Of a stretch of 64,000 nucleotides of DNA, positions 35,302 to 47,265 are shown in pieces. Position numbers and translations under genes: made by a program. The DNA comes from Leuctra nigra (Eukaryota > Arthropoda > Insecta > Plecoptera > Leuctridae): assembly GCA_934045905.1 (NCBI GenBank), contig OW203769.1, positions 20,243,705 through 20,307,704 on the forward strand. The letters run 5' to 3'. The notes below the pieces were generated by a model. The model ran no database searches, was not told the DNA's origin, and saw only the letters and a program-made list of their open reading frames with translations. How positions within the stretch are numbered: the stretch's first letter is position 1; the number at the start of each line of letters is the position of its first letter.

Positions 35302-36004
35302 GATTATTATTTATTAAGAATGTTGATTTTAAAATGTCTACTGTGTAACGTATCCATTGTAATCTGACTGAAGTGTACTTAAATAGCAAATTGCTAAATA
35401 AAATATATCAATCAATCAATTCAAGATCTTATGACGATAAAACAAATTTAATTGATATATAATGTGTTCATATTATAGCTCTTAGAATTTGTGGCTTCTA
35501 TCTCCAAATTTACCCAATCATTGTTTCAAAAACGTAATTCACATTTCATTCACGAATTCAGGAGACCAGACAGATGATTCCGTAACTTATCCTCAAATGC
35601 CAGCTTGATCAGTGAAATAGTGGGACCAATCCTGATCATGGATTAACTAGATTTTACAAAGATACCAGTGATAGGCAAGGTTTTACGTAAATAGCTAGCA
35701 AACATTTGACATTATCAATCAGGACAACAATCTAAACGTCGTGGGTTCGAATCCAACCGGTGATCAAATTATCTAAATGTCAGGAATTAATGTCATCATA
35801 CCAATATTACATTAGGCGGCATAGGCAGAGAGATATTACTGTACTTCTTACAATGGTAGGTAATATGGAACTTTGGTGACCTCAAAGCTGATATTTCGTG
35901 AAAGCTGTGGGATTTTCAAGAGTTCTTCAAACTCTATTATCTTTAACCGGCTTTACTATAATAGACTTTCCTTCATACTGATATTGAACACAGTTCAACT
36001 TCCA
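35302..36004. other. LINE 3' UTR and unassigned flank
   Basis: The LINE 3' UTR runs to about 35421 and ends in TCAA units. Beyond it, near 35742-35760, GTCGTGGGTTCGAATCC matches a B box, but no A box or fold was found. Confidence 0.5.
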
Positions 36005-36737
36005 CAGTGTGAGCTCATAGTGTGGACGCAACTCATGATGTAAACTCAGCTCATAGTGTGAACGCAACGCTTAGTGTGAACGAAACTCTTAGTGTGAACG
36101 AAACTCAGAGTGTGAATACAACTCATAGTGTGAACTGCAACTCCCATTGTGAACGCAACTCATAATGTGAACGCAACTCATGATGTGAACGCAACTCATA
36201 ATGTGAACGCAACTCATAATGTGAACGCAACTCATAATGTGAACGCAACTCATAATGTTAACGCCAACTTACAGTGTGAACGCAACTAATAATGTGATCT
36301 CAACTTACAGTGTGAACGCAAGTAATAATGTGATCTCAACTAATAATGTGATCTCAACTCATAATGTGAACGCAACTCATAATTTGAACTCAACTCATAA
36401 TGTGAACGCAACTAATAATGTGAACGCAACTCATAATGTGAACGCCAACTCCCAGTGTGAACGCAACTAATAATGTGATCTCAAATCATAATGTGAACGC
36501 AACTCATAATGTGAACGCCAACTCCCAGTGTGAACGCAACTAATAATGTGATCTCAAATCATAATGTGAACGCAACTCATAATGTGAACGCCAACTCCTA
36601 GTGTGAACGCAACTAATAATGTGATCTCAACTCACAGTGTGAACGCAACTAATAATGTGATCTCAAATCATAATGTGAACGTAACTCATAATGTGAACGC
36701 AACTGATAATGTGAACGCCAACTCCCAATGTGAACGC
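36005..36737. repeat. 18-bp minisatellite, about 40 units
   Basis: The unit is AACTCATAATGTGAACGC with variants (AACTAATAATGTGATCTC, AACTCCCAGTGTGAACGC). A higher-order block of about 73 bp (four units plus one base) repeats at 36445, 36518 and 36591. Since 18 is six codons, the plus strand reads an open N-A-T-H-N-V-like hexapeptide in places. The extra single bases break that frame, so I do not call a protein. Confidence 0.95.
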
Positions 36738-38299
36738 TCCTGTTTGTGCTCACGACACCACTTTCCTTCTCCAGAGTTTTTACACCCGAAGCTCCAAGGT
36801 CCCTCAGACTCCTTGATTGACTGATCATCAGCGATTTGGAACGCTCGTGACCCGACTGCAAGTTTTTTACTTTTGTTTTTTACCCCCTCTATACGCACAT
36901 GCGTGAAACTGATTACAATCTATTGGCGTTCGCATCACTGCCAACGCGGTCAAGTTCAGGAAGCAGGTACAAATTGACAGATGTGACGTTATTAAGATTA
37001 GAAGGAACATGAGAAATAAAGACGCACAGAGCGACTAACTTGGAGGCAACCCTAATATAACTACACATTGGGCACTGGATTTCGATAGACGTCTTGGAAT
37101 TTGCCCATCTTTTCAATATCAATATTTTTGTCTTTGTTAAATCTGTCTTACATGCGGTAAACTTATCAAAGTAAACGCATTCAAGTCATTTAAAAATTTT
37201 AAAAGTAAAGTTAAGTTCCTTTAACTACTTTACATTATTTAACGGCGTGAAATTGAATCGAGATCAAGTGTGTGAACTGGGTATAACTTGCTGATCAAGA
37301 ATGCGACCCTGTAGCTTAAATGGTGAGTAATGGGTCCGGTGACCCCAAGGATCTGGGTTCAAATCCCAGTCAAGATGGGATATTTGTTTTGCAGGCTCCT
37401 TTCTAACACAGCTCATAACTGAATTCTCAATTTTCAGATGCCGATCTGTCATTTAATCGATAAGCAACCTAATTCTTAATCGATAAAATATGTGTGTCAT
37501 CTATTTGGTTGGACATTATCAATATTACTACCATTTATCAACTAATATCAAGAAATTAGTAAAATTCTAATTAAATATCTTAAAAATTAAGTGATATTTT
37601 AATTTCTTTTTTACGAATCAGAGAGGTAATTAGTTATTCAGCATATGTAATCATTCAAAATGTTCAGCTTGATCAGAGAACGACTCTATATGCAGTGGAC
37701 AAAAGTAGACGATTGTCTCAGGACGGTCATACTTTTTTCCCACCAATGGGCGGGAATACACGTCAGTCGTCACATCGTTCTTGCTTTTTCGATATTCACA
37801 ACCGTTTGCCAAATATGGCAATTTATATTTTGCATTTCCCTCTACAACCGCTCCAAGCCACCCGTTAGCGGGAAAAAATATATGACAGCCCTTAATTTAA
37901 TCGAATAACAATACACTGTACTGAGTTTAAAAGTTAAAACTTGGCACGGAAAGTTAAAACTTCGAAAACTTTGTATAATTCCAATTCCTAGACAAGCCGG
38001 TTATCGGCTTAGAGGGGCTATGTAATGTGTGCACTTTTCAAAATAAAAACCTAATTCACGAAAAAGTTACGTGAAGCGATTGAAGTCCATCTAGTGTTGG
38101 CAACATGAGGAAGCCAACACGTGAAATACGTTGTGATTTCCATGAAATATATTACTTGTCCAGAGTCTGTTATCTTGCGAAGTTAAGTCGGAGAATACTT
38201 TCTCCTGGAGCAGATTTGCATCATGATGGAGCGGAGTTCCACAGTTGTTAGCTCTCATTGAGCAAGTACAGTAGTTGAGAAGTCAAGTTAAAATCTACT
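36738..38299. other. Unassigned sequence with one tRNA-like segment
   Basis: Apart from the tRNA-like 37305-37376 no gene or bounded element is visible. Confidence 0.35.
37305..37376 (+). repeat. tRNA-like segment
   Basis: TAGCTTAAATGGTGAGTA (A-box-like), an anticodon-like hairpin GGGT/ACCC and a perfect T arm CTGGG-TTCAAAT-CCCAG with B box GGTTCAAATCC. The acceptor stem does not pair. A decayed tRNA or SINE head is more likely than a tRNA gene. Confidence 0.5.
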
Positions 38300-38372
38300 A
38301 GGCAAAGATGAACCCGCTCTAGCATGGGCCGGCCTATACCTGGCAATGCTAACCAGGGTTCATCTTTGCCTG
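38300..38372. repeat. Short inverted repeat
   Basis: AGGCAAAGATGAACCC and GGGTTCATCTTTGCCT flank AGCATGGGCCGGCCTATACC. The central part is shared with 29758-29782. Probably a tiny MITE or a remnant. Confidence 0.6.
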
Positions 38373-38382
38373 TCACCGACCA

Positions 38383-39050
38383 TAGGAAAACGCTCTGTGT
38401 CACGCGTTGATAAGTCTTGCATGCGAATTATTATGTGTGTGAAATCTGATCCTCTATTAACCTTGAGACACCTTTTTTAGACTTCTACGAGAGACATTTT
38501 CAAAATCGGAACACCACTCAATTCTAGTTGATTCGAAATGTTTAAAATCGGAAAACCGCTCAATTTTAGTCGATTAGACATTTTCAAAACAGGGAACAAA
38601 TCATTTCAAAACGAGAGTATCATCTTTTAGAAGATATCTAAAAATTCGTTAAAGAAGCAGGAATAAAATATATGAAATTTATTTTATTTATGTACCTACA
38701 TACATATAATTCTTGACAAATATTTCAACACAGGCAATATCAGTAAAATGTCAAAACTCTTGAAGTTCATTACAGATTTTTCTGAAATTGTCAACAGGCA
38801 AAAACAATAATATAATATGTTGGTCTAATGACCGTGTAAAATTTGATGATAATCGGTCAAACGATTCCAGTTTCAATGTTCACAAGGAGTTTCTTTCATA
38901 TTGCCATTTAGTAACAAGTACAAATCTAGTTTCCGATGAAACCAATGGACTGATTTTGCTACAAATCATAAGGTAACCAAACTGAATTTGATCTTTTGTG
39001 AAAAAAATTTCCTGATCAGTGACTTCGATTGACCTGAAATGGGAACAAAA
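38383..39050 (-). mobile_element. Helitron-like element (minus strand)
   Basis: The minus-strand 3' end is TTATCAACGCGTGACACAGA, then GCGTTTTCCTAT. The terminal CTAG is changed to CTAT. The body matches 1.16-1.46 kb and 42.43-42.83 kb (GATAATCGGTCAAACGATT, CCGATGAAACCAATGGA). The 5' end is not clear, so the upper limit is approximate. Confidence 0.5.
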
Positions 39051-39700
39051 AACGAGCTACTCACACTGTCAATCCTTTCATATTCTTCATCATCATAATC
39101 CTTTATTCATCGCCATTTGTCTATTTGCAGAACAGTACCAAATACCCACTAAAATAATAAAGAAAATTAAGGAAGAATATATTTAAAAGGCGTGTAATTA
39201 CTACATTGAATTTTCTGAATTCATTTCCTATCCCTTTCCAAGCGTTCCAATCATACACAGTCCATACGAGCTTGTTGAGATATTTGTAAACAATCTCTGC
39301 TCCTTTCCTTCTCCTTTCTTCTGCTCCTCACGCAGCTAACACGCAACTTCACGCATTATGACGCCGGTTGCCTCGACGTCTATGACAAGACTTGTCAGAG
39401 ATGCTATTCAAGCTCAATGCATCTCCAGACACGATTCTCTCGTGCAAACATTCTTCCTACCTTCATCACCTCTTGCTCAGAGTCAGAAGTCAGTTATTAT
39501 TATAATGCTAGGAAACCACGAAGTCCCTTGCAATTAGGTTCAAGTGTCACATATTCATTACAAAGAAGCACGAGTATATGTCTGTCTCTGTTTCATTTAT
39601 AAAACCTACATCTGTTCCAATGTTGACAACTTGCCGTAAGAGAGTTTCTTCTCTTTCCGTGACTCTTGATTCCAGTTCCATGACAAACTCTGAATTTTTA
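39051..39700. other. Unassigned sequence
   Basis: No gene or bounded repeat seen; an open frame of 61 codons has no features. Confidence 0.35.
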
Positions 39701-39709
39701 AACAATACA

Positions 39710-40310
39710 ATTTTTTAAAATTAAAATCTGCTCGAATTACATTGACAATACTGTTTTAAACATCCGATTTGCAGTCAAATGTATTGCCCTTTAAAAGTTG
39801 TATCATTATCAATGAATACATTCGAGAGTGCATTAATAAAGCATTTGCATATAAAGTGACAAAACTTGATTGCTATTTTGTCAATACAATTCTTTAAAAT
39901 TAAAATCTGTTCGAATTACATTGACAATACTGTTTTAAACAGCCGATTTGAATTCAAATGTATTCATAGCTTGCACGAACTTCTTGTTTTATATCAGCAA
40001 AGAATTTTCCACCTGAGGACGGACATTTTGTTGGCACGTTGACGGGTCAGATTATAACTCTATTGAGGTAAATCGATGTATTTTTGTAATGTGAGTGATA
40101 TTCCTCTACATACTAAAGATATCTCCGGAACCTATACAATTCCCCAGATCACAGCTATTCTGCGTGCCATCAAGATGGTGGCAGGCAACAATGAGATAAC
40201 ATCACGTGCAAACTATGCCATTTAAAAGTTGTATCAATGAATACTTTCGAGAGTACATAAATAAAGCATTGCATAATTATAAAGTGACAAAACTTGATTG
40301 TCATTTTGTC
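39710..40310. repeat. Interleaved duplicated segments
   Basis: Two different blocks each occur twice. AATTAAAATCTG(C/T)TCGAATT onward is at about 39718-39783 and 39897-39960. AAAAGTTGTATCA...GTGACAAAACTTGATTG is at about 39793-39872 and 40225-40302. The order X-Y-X-Y suggests a duplication of one XY unit followed by divergence and insertion. Confidence 0.75.
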
Positions 40311-41033
40311 CGGGATATTAGTAAAATTAAAACTGAACTTTAATTCTTACCGCAGAGGTAAAAGCTGCATAAAGTCAATTTCGACGATCTTCAGTCTAAT
40401 TTGTATAGATGACAACAGCCATTTTGCAAGAGAATACTTCAATATACCTGCTTCGTTGACTTAAGTCAAATTGTAATTAATAAAACTTGATTATATTATT
40501 CAAAAAGTGTGCAACGCAACCCAAATGTCTCCATCAGAGGTATAACATAATTAAATCTTATGGCTATTATAGAATGATTGATCAATAAAGTGTAATGACC
40601 ACCAGTACAGGTACGAACCTGTTTGTTTGCATTTGAGTAAAAAGTCATACTTCCCAATGATCTGTGTACCAACAGCTTCTGGCAGTGATTCATATGAACC
40701 CTCTCGTTCAAGGTCATCGCGAAATAGCATCACAATGTAACAATCATTTTTCTACTGTCCGTGGTTTGGCAGGAGACCATTTTCTCACTTCACGCGCTTC
40801 TTCACGACTCGTGTATTCATTTCCATCCAGGAATAATGTCATAAATCGAAATTCAAGTTGACGGACGGTTTAAACAAATTCGAAATACGATGACACGAGA
40901 ACTCGCAATGCACATTTAAATATTAAATTAGTCAATTTCAAAAGCATGTTTTGATAACTTCTGAGAAATTGATAACTTCTTCGAAATTCTTAAAATAATT
41001 ATGTCTTCAATTCTCATATTCTTTAATTAATTA
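40311..41033. other. Unassigned sequence
   Basis: The segment near 40595-40620 carries CAGGTACGAACCTG, a palindrome slightly reminiscent of a T arm, but no further tRNA structure. No gene called. Confidence 0.3.
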
Positions 41034-41453
41034 GGGAAGTCTCTTGAAATATTAATCCAATTAATTTGTAAATATCAACACAAATAACAATGACAAACAC
41101 ACCTATCACCAGCAAAATTTTAAATTTTCATTCATAAAAATCAAATTCAAATATCATTGGATATTTTGGCGGGAAAAACGGCAGGCAACGAGAATCAGGA
41201 TTGTGATGTCATTTCCAAATCTCCAACAATGTGTTACCATGGTGATTCCTTTGTTGCCATGGCAATATAGCAGATTGTGATGTCATTGCCAATTTTCCTG
41301 TTTTAAAATTGCAAGAAATATATCAATCTTTGTAAATTAATTCCTTGAAAACTATTCATCTCACAACAAAAATAATACCATATATGTGTTCAGAAACATC
41401 TCAAGTTTCATAAACAAATATTATTTTGAAATCTAATTTTAAGGAGACTTCCC
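41034..41453. mobile_element. TA-flanked MITE, GGGAAGTCTC termini
   Basis: Left GGGAAGTCTC and right GAGACTTCCC, with small gaps further in, flanked by TA on each side (41032-41033 and 41454-41455). TA target duplications are the hallmark of Tc1/mariner-type elements. No transposase. A diverged relative with a GGCGAGAAAAACGG and ATGATGTCATT(A/T) core lies at 59030-59310. Confidence 0.72.
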
Positions 41454-42189
41454 TATTATGCTGTCCTGGAGATGTGTATTTATTTTCTTAAATTGTGTAA
41501 TGATCTTCAGTCTTGATTCAAAACAATGATTAGTGTCGGATATTAATACGTTGTTAAATCATTGATTAACTAACGGAGTATTTAAGCGGTCAAACCTACC
41601 TACATCATTGGTTCCTTGGTAACACACTTTTATTTAATTGGTGGTTAACTCTAAATCAAATATTCATAAAATTCTCGTCATAATGGACGTATACTTAGAT
41701 CGGCGCTCTACCTTGCCTTGTTTCAAAATAGAACGATTCCAACCTTTCCTCGTGCCAAAATAATTAGCTTCATCATTAATTCAACAGTTTGTAAACACCA
41801 AGTTGTACTCCTTCAATGAAATACATCTTCGACGAACAAACCACATAATCCGTAGTTATAAATGTCCAACTCTATGGCTTGTTTTCGAACCATTGAACGC
41901 TTTAGCTGTCAAATGTATGAAAACAATCCAACGATTTACTGCTGATTGCAAATCCGACTTCGCACTTCTCTTATTGGACGATGTATGCTTTTGGCGGAAG
42001 ATTCAAAATAATATCTTTGGAGTGTTGGTAATAAAATGTCCATCTCGACATTTACTGCTTGTTTCACACGGCTGAAGAGATTCCAAAATATTATTACAGA
42101 TGATCGTTCGATTTCTTCATCAAGATCGAGTCAATTCATGACTTAGGAAACTTTGAATTGTGTATATTGTTGATCACTCACGATTTTTC
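41454..42189. other. Unassigned sequence
   Basis: A 90-codon plus-strand open frame at 41803-42075 shows no recognisable domain, and no splice evidence supports it. Confidence 0.3.
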
Positions 42190-42425
42190 TTATGTAATTT
42201 ATTATATTTCCGTGTTCTTTAACGTCACACTGTTCTGCAATTAGGCTAATGGAGCCGGATGAAATGAGAATGGAGATATGGTGGGAATGATCGTGGCATA
42301 TTAGTAGGGAACCCGACATTTTCCTTCCGAAAACCACGAAAACGACGGCCAACAGAATCGAACCCGGGAGCTCTAGTGTGCAGGTGCAGAGCGTTTCTGC
42401 CTGAGCCAGCTTGCTCAGTCCTTCT
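42190..42425 (-). repeat. tRNA-headed SINE, minus strand
   Basis: The head at about 42349-42420 has minus-strand A box TGGCTCAGGCAG and B box GGTTCGATTCT. The T arm is imperfect. The tail at 42216-42250 is the complement of CTCCATTAGCC, then TAATTGCAGAACAGTGTGAC and GTTAAAG, which is the same ending as at 6.35 kb and 49.15 kb. Confidence 0.65.
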
Positions 42426-42431
42426 TGCTAA

Positions 42432-43203
42432 TCAAGCGAGCGGAGCGAGCGCTTCCACTTAAAACTTATGGCTCGAAACTCTGTTTTTTTATCTGTGATT
42501 TTTGCATTAAATTTCAAACAAAGTCAAGGAGCAAGTTAATTTTTTCACAAAACATTCATTACTATTCAGTGCAGAGTGCTAATGATTTCCAGCAAAATCG
42601 GTCTATTAGTTTCAAGCATTTGACAAACGGCCCTTTTGGGGGCTAAGATCACAAAAACATCATAGAGCGTGTACCTAAAAGCCACTAGTTGCATTTGATT
42701 TGTAGTTTGTACTTCGCTTGGCAATGGGAATGAAAGAAACTTTGTGTGCAAATTGAAACTGAAATCGTTTGACCGATTATAACCAATTTTTACATAACCA
42801 TTGGGACCAGCATTATAAGTGTTTTTGACAAATCTGTAATGAACTTCAAAAGTTAATTGACACTTTTCTTACATTTTTATGCTTGAAATATATTTGAAAT
42901 ATAATGTCAAAATGTACACGCACGGCCAAACAAAAATTGAACGTTGACCAAATTTGAATGACTGCTGGTCATGTCCCATAACCAATCAAAGCTTGTTATT
43001 ATCATTGAAATGTGAGGTCACCTACTAGAGTGAGACAATGAGATTGCTTAGACTGACTTCTGATAGTGCGATATTACATTTATCAGCCTATCAGATTTAT
43101 TGAACGTTCAATTTTTGTTTGGCCAAGAGAACTTATCACTTTTTATCACTGCCACTAATAGATAGATTAGCTTAGAGAGTTAGGAAGGCTCGCTCATCAA
43201 CGC
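42432..43203 (+). mobile_element. Helitron-like element, carrying a nested MITE
   Basis: It begins TCAAGCGAGCGGAGCGAGCG after A. Near its end CTCGCTCATCAACGCGT is present but the final GAGCG...CCTAG is lost. The sequence from 42924 to 43124 is a separate MITE that interrupts it. Confidence 0.6.
42924..43124. mobile_element. 201-bp MITE, GGCCAAACAAAAATTGAACG termini
   Basis: Perfect 22-bp terminal inverted repeats (GGCCAAACAAAAATTGAACG plus TT). The interior also shows partial symmetry. No ORF. A target duplication is not evident. Confidence 0.8.
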
Positions 43204-44777
43204 GTGAAGAATTACTTTTGTATTTGTAAACGAGCTTCTGTCGAGATTGTCGAAGGAAGTGATGAAAATCGCCGATGAGCGCGCATTTGCTCTGCTCTGA
43301 CGTCATGCATCGTGCTTCAACTGTTGTGCGAAGACGAGTGGTTTGTGCGGGAAATGAAGCGGACAATCTCGTAACTCAAACCGAGAGAGTTGCATTAGCG
43401 CATTCCACGGGTGTGTTGCAAATAACTAGCAGAATCATTAGACCAATCATCTAGACACACGAGATGTTCATGCTCAATGTCAAGGGAGGAGGAGGGGCAC
43501 TGTCCACTGGCATTCCAGAAAACCGAAAAAATACATAATAATTTGAGAGTCTCTAACTATTTTCATGCCCTTTTGATTGGCTGATAAAGGTTTGATGGCA
43601 TCATCCCATGAATTCTGTGCTAACGCATCATCTAATTCTAGTAGGTGAGCTCTGATTTCATTGATAATAACAAAGATTGATTGTCAAGGAACCTGACCAG
43701 CAGCCAATCCGTTTTGTGCGAATACCGTTTTTAATTGGTTTGAGTGTACCAATTTCTCTCATATTGGGTTACATTTCTATAATGATTGCACGCTACTTTT
43801 CTAAAATATCGTATAAAAGTATAACATTTCCACTTTAAATTAAAAAAAATACCAATATTGTAACTTTTTGTTTCCAATGAACGTTATTAAAAATCATGTC
43901 CAAAATGCAATCAAATCTTTCGAATTTTCAAATGTTCGAAACATTTTTCCATTCCCTCTGCTCCCTCACACACACCAAACTTAAAAAGATCAGGAGCTAA
44001 TTTAACAAATATGAAACCAATAACAGGACAACAAATGGAAAACAATATTTGAATTGAAGAATGTTATGAGTGATAAGGTCATACCATCATTATGGTCGTA
44101 GTGTACGACCTTTAGACTCTAGGAATTTCAGTGAAAACACGAGTAGTGGAAAGTTGGGAACGAAGACAAAGTATGTAAAACGAGGCTACTATCCAGACAG
44201 TAATACAATCTGTTTTTGCAGAATTCACTTCTACTTCTGCTGACCGCTTTTTTCTCTTCCATAAAACATACGCACTTTTCCAGAGTAAACTAAGTTTTCT
44301 TGGACACGCGGGATTCTATTACCCAATTGCTTGGTCAAGATTCAAAAATTGTTTTGGCGCATTGGGGTTGAGTACCAACATTACCATATGAAAGTTGCAG
44401 ATATAAAGAGACTGTTAAAAAAGAAGAACCAACGGCAAAACACAAAAATTCTGAGCATGTACCACAAAAGAATTGTAATATAATAGATCAATTGGCTTCA
44501 TTTCTTGGAGTATTGCGTTTTAACAATGTTGTAACATTCACTTTGAACTACACGACGAAATAGAATTTTAAGTGGCTTTTGACAATTAAAAAGCTGTTCA
44601 TAAGTATAAATACCCACGAAATGGATGCTATTTTGAACAACTATTCACATTCTCCCGTCATGCAGTTTACTGCAACTTGAACGTTCTAAACTTGAAAAGA
44701 ACCGAACCGAAACGCAATTCATTCCATTGTTGATTTAATTAGAATGAGATAAAATCCCCTCGTGTGCGTGAATTATA
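43204..44777. other. Unassigned sequence
   Basis: AT-rich sequence with scattered short repeats. No gene, RNA or bounded element recognised. Confidence 0.35.
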
Positions 44778-46443
44778 CCGGGTGGCCCAAAAAAAAACGT
44801 CCAACGGGCGAGACATTACTGTGACGAAACGACTGCACTGATCGGGCTGAAAATGACACCAATTATAAAAAACATACTAATGTCTAATATGTAAAAGTTT
44901 TAACACCATAACTTTTATAAGAAAAAAGTTACAGCTGTTCGAATTTCGTTTTCGAAAAAACGCTTATACGGAGCTCAAAATTCATGCATCCAGAAAATGT
45001 CCAATGGCCGGTGTAACGAAACCAAGCTATGCTTTCGTTATTACCTGACGCACCCCCTACGCTATGAATGACCGATGCTTTCAATTGTTACTTGCATTAT
45101 TCAATAGATGCCCAAACTCTTGCATTCTTGCAGTGCACAGTGAGGGCACTGTCTTGTTGTCTTGTCACATAAATATATAGTTTATTACTTTCCTCAAGGG
45201 ATGCCTGATTGAGCGGCACCCATTCAAGTTAAAGTCAATTGCCAGAAGCTATCAGTCACTCTGCGCTAAGAGTTACATTGTCATTGTCACACCTGCTATC
45301 GGCGACCTTCTTGACCAAGCTGCTCTCTTCTAACTGACCAATCACAGACAGTATTACATTGCCTTAACCAATAGTAATTGATCTTACTGTAATACTGTCT
45401 TGAGGGTAGTTTTGGCGTCGCCGATGGACAGGGTGACGCTAACAGTTCTGCTGGGTATCTCAACCTAATAAGGTGCATCCTGCACTTGCAGGGCGCGCTT
45501 GGCGCCCTGCTCAGTATAATAAGTGTTAGTTACATTGTACACTCGAGCCACAGTTGCCACCATATCATGTAAGTAAACTTAATAAACATCTTTTATATAC
45601 TGGTAATTATCGCTTATCTTGTGTGATAACAACTATCCCCTGATCGAGAAGCCAAGAAGTATAGAATCCCCTTTCCTCTGAAGCCTTACCGCCACGTTAC
45701 CATCTCCTGTGTTGTGAAGCCACGCTACCCTTGTCTTCCTTCACTACCATTATCATTGATAGAAACCTTACATCCCTTCTGTCACATTGATAACAGAGAT
45801 AGAATTCTACAACATCCCCAATTCCATCACAGCCGGGACGCTGTTTACTCAAAACTACTGACGATATCAAGCTGAAAATTGCATATTATGTTATTCAAAA
45901 TATATTACTATTGATTGTGTAAAAATTTCAATTCATTTGAAATAATGTAACGAAAGTTATGTGATCTAGAATTGGCGCTTAAAAATCAAAATACACAAGA
46001 GATAATTTCTCAAGTTTTATTTCACATGTTAATTTTAGAAGTGAAATTATCACCCGTATTTTCTGTTTTTAAGCTCAACTTTAAGATACCATAACTTTTG
46101 TTCTAGTGATTCAAATGTATTGAAATTTGTATACAAAATATAGTCATATGTTTTGAATAACATTTGAAACTTTCAGCCTGGTATCATAAGTAGTGTTGAA
46201 AATAAATGTGTCTATGCCATTGGACTTTTTCTGAAAAAGCGCTCTTCGAGCTCCGTATAATCGATTTTTCGACAACCAAATTCGAACAGCTTTAACTTTC
46301 TTCCTACATTAGAACTGTTTTTGAAACTTTCACATATTAAACATTGGTATGTTTTTAATAACATGCGAAATTTTTGGACTAATATCTGCAGTAGTTTCTT
46401 CACAGCGGTGTCTCGCCTAATGGACGTATTTTTTGGGCCACCC
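44778..46443. mobile_element. TA-flanked 1.67-kb element with long inverted repeats
   Basis: The left end is CCGGGTGGCCCAAAA and the right end is the complement of GGGTGGCCCAAAA, each next to TA. The terminal inverted repeats stay recognisable for about 230 bp (ACGTCCA, GGCGAGACA, GTTCGAATTTCG / CGAAATT-type strings, CCAATGG). A second inner pair of inverted segments lies at about 45865-45960 and 46080-46190. No transposase frame is visible. The form suggests a Tc1/mariner-like non-autonomous element, possibly composite. Confidence 0.7.
45280..45510. repeat. Hairpin cluster inside the 1.67-kb element
   Basis: CAGACAGTATTACA...TGTAATACTGTCTTG near 45349-45405 is an inverted repeat with a short centre. 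GGCGACC and GGTCGCC-like strings surround it, and AGGGCGCGCTTGGCGCCCT at 45489-45508 is a compact GC hairpin. It may be a nested small fold-back element. Confidence 0.55.
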
Positions 46444-46784
46444 TATAAATCCATTGTAATTATAAATATGCGTGTACATGGATAAGTTTCGCTATGCTCA
46501 GAGCTTTGGAGATAAAGCATTAGTCAACTCAAGAGTGCTGTAAATTTGAACCATAGCGGAGTCCACAAATCAACTAGTAAAATACATATCTTTACTTTAA
46601 CTTTATAAGAATTATGAGTCGAGCTTGATTTATGAAACTCAGAGACTCGAAATAGTGCAGTGTAAATCTATTACGTCACGAATTGAATCCCAATAGCGCA
46701 GTTGCATCCCTGGTTGCTATGGTAACAGCCTCTCAATCTTATTTATTTCGCTGAGAGACTGAGGTAATTTTTCAATGGTTTAGG

Positions 46785-46892
46785 TCCAGTATTTCAATAC
46801 TCTGCTTAAACAAGTAATTAACTTTTAACACAGTCATTCTAGAAAAGTAATTGGTTGTGTCCATGACAATACAGTCATAATCAACAAAACCG
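46785..46892. mobile_element. Partial copy of the 147-bp MITE
   Basis: It shares GGTCCAGTATTTCAATACTC and CATGACAATACAGTCATAAT with the MITE at 9453-9599; the other terminus is lost at the junction with the next element. Confidence 0.5.
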
Positions 46893-47265
46893 CTCAAAAC
46901 TATCTGAAATTTTCGATACGATTGGAGACGAAACCCTTGAACCAATTTATCTCAATTTTAATCTTGATTAGATAAAAGACAAACTTAGGATTATCTTTTG
47001 GAATATTTTTGAAAACTAAATTTTATACAGCACCAAGCGAGGCAATATAAAATTGACAATTTTTCACCAAAAATCAACTAATTATAACTAATTAACGAAG
47101 CAAAAAATTAAAAATGTACCAAGTGATAACCCTAAGTTTGTCTTTTATCTAATAATAAATTAAATTTCAAATCATTTCGTCAAATCATTTCGTCTCCAAT
47201 CGTGTCAAAAAAAAGTGCCTGCAACAAGCGGCAAAATCGCTCGCTCTTGCAGCACTTGAAATATC
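46893..47265. mobile_element. TTAA-type MITE fragment
   Basis: The CGATACGATTGGAGACGAAAC block and GATAACCCTAAGTTTGTC match the full copy at 13559-14095. The right end has GCTCTTGCAGCACTT, a diverged terminus. The left terminus is missing. Confidence 0.55.

Larger units (their letters stand above)
22201..35421 (+). mobile_element. Plus-strand non-LTR retrotransposon (LINE), interrupted twice
   Basis: The pieces in order are: ORF1 5' part (22248-23281), a foreign LINE (23281-27491), ORF1 3' part (27492-27839), the endonuclease part of ORF2 (27843-28430), foreign DNA (28423-33020), and the reverse transcriptase part (33019-35301). Then comes a 3' UTR ending at about 35421 in AATAAAATATATCAATCAAT. 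Gene order, two zinc knuckles, APE-type endonuclease and FADD reverse transcriptase fit the CR1/Jockey group. The short microsatellite tail of TCAA units, without poly(A), is typical of CR1/L2-type LINEs. The 5' limit is approximate. Inactive. Confidence 0.85.

Noticed and set aside
36255..36824. Plus-strand open frames reading N-A-T-H-N-V repeats
   Set aside because: Produced by the 18-bp minisatellite; single-base insertions in each 73-bp block break the frame.
40595..40690. tRNA-like sequence around CAGGTACGAACCTG
   Set aside because: Only a T-arm-like palindrome; no A box, anticodon arm or acceptor stem.
41803..42075. 90-codon plus-strand open frame
   Set aside because: No recognisable features or flanking splice signals.
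45296..45478. Transposase remnant in the 1.67-kb element
   Set aside because: The only open frame is 60 codons, overlaps hairpins and shows no DDE-type motifs.
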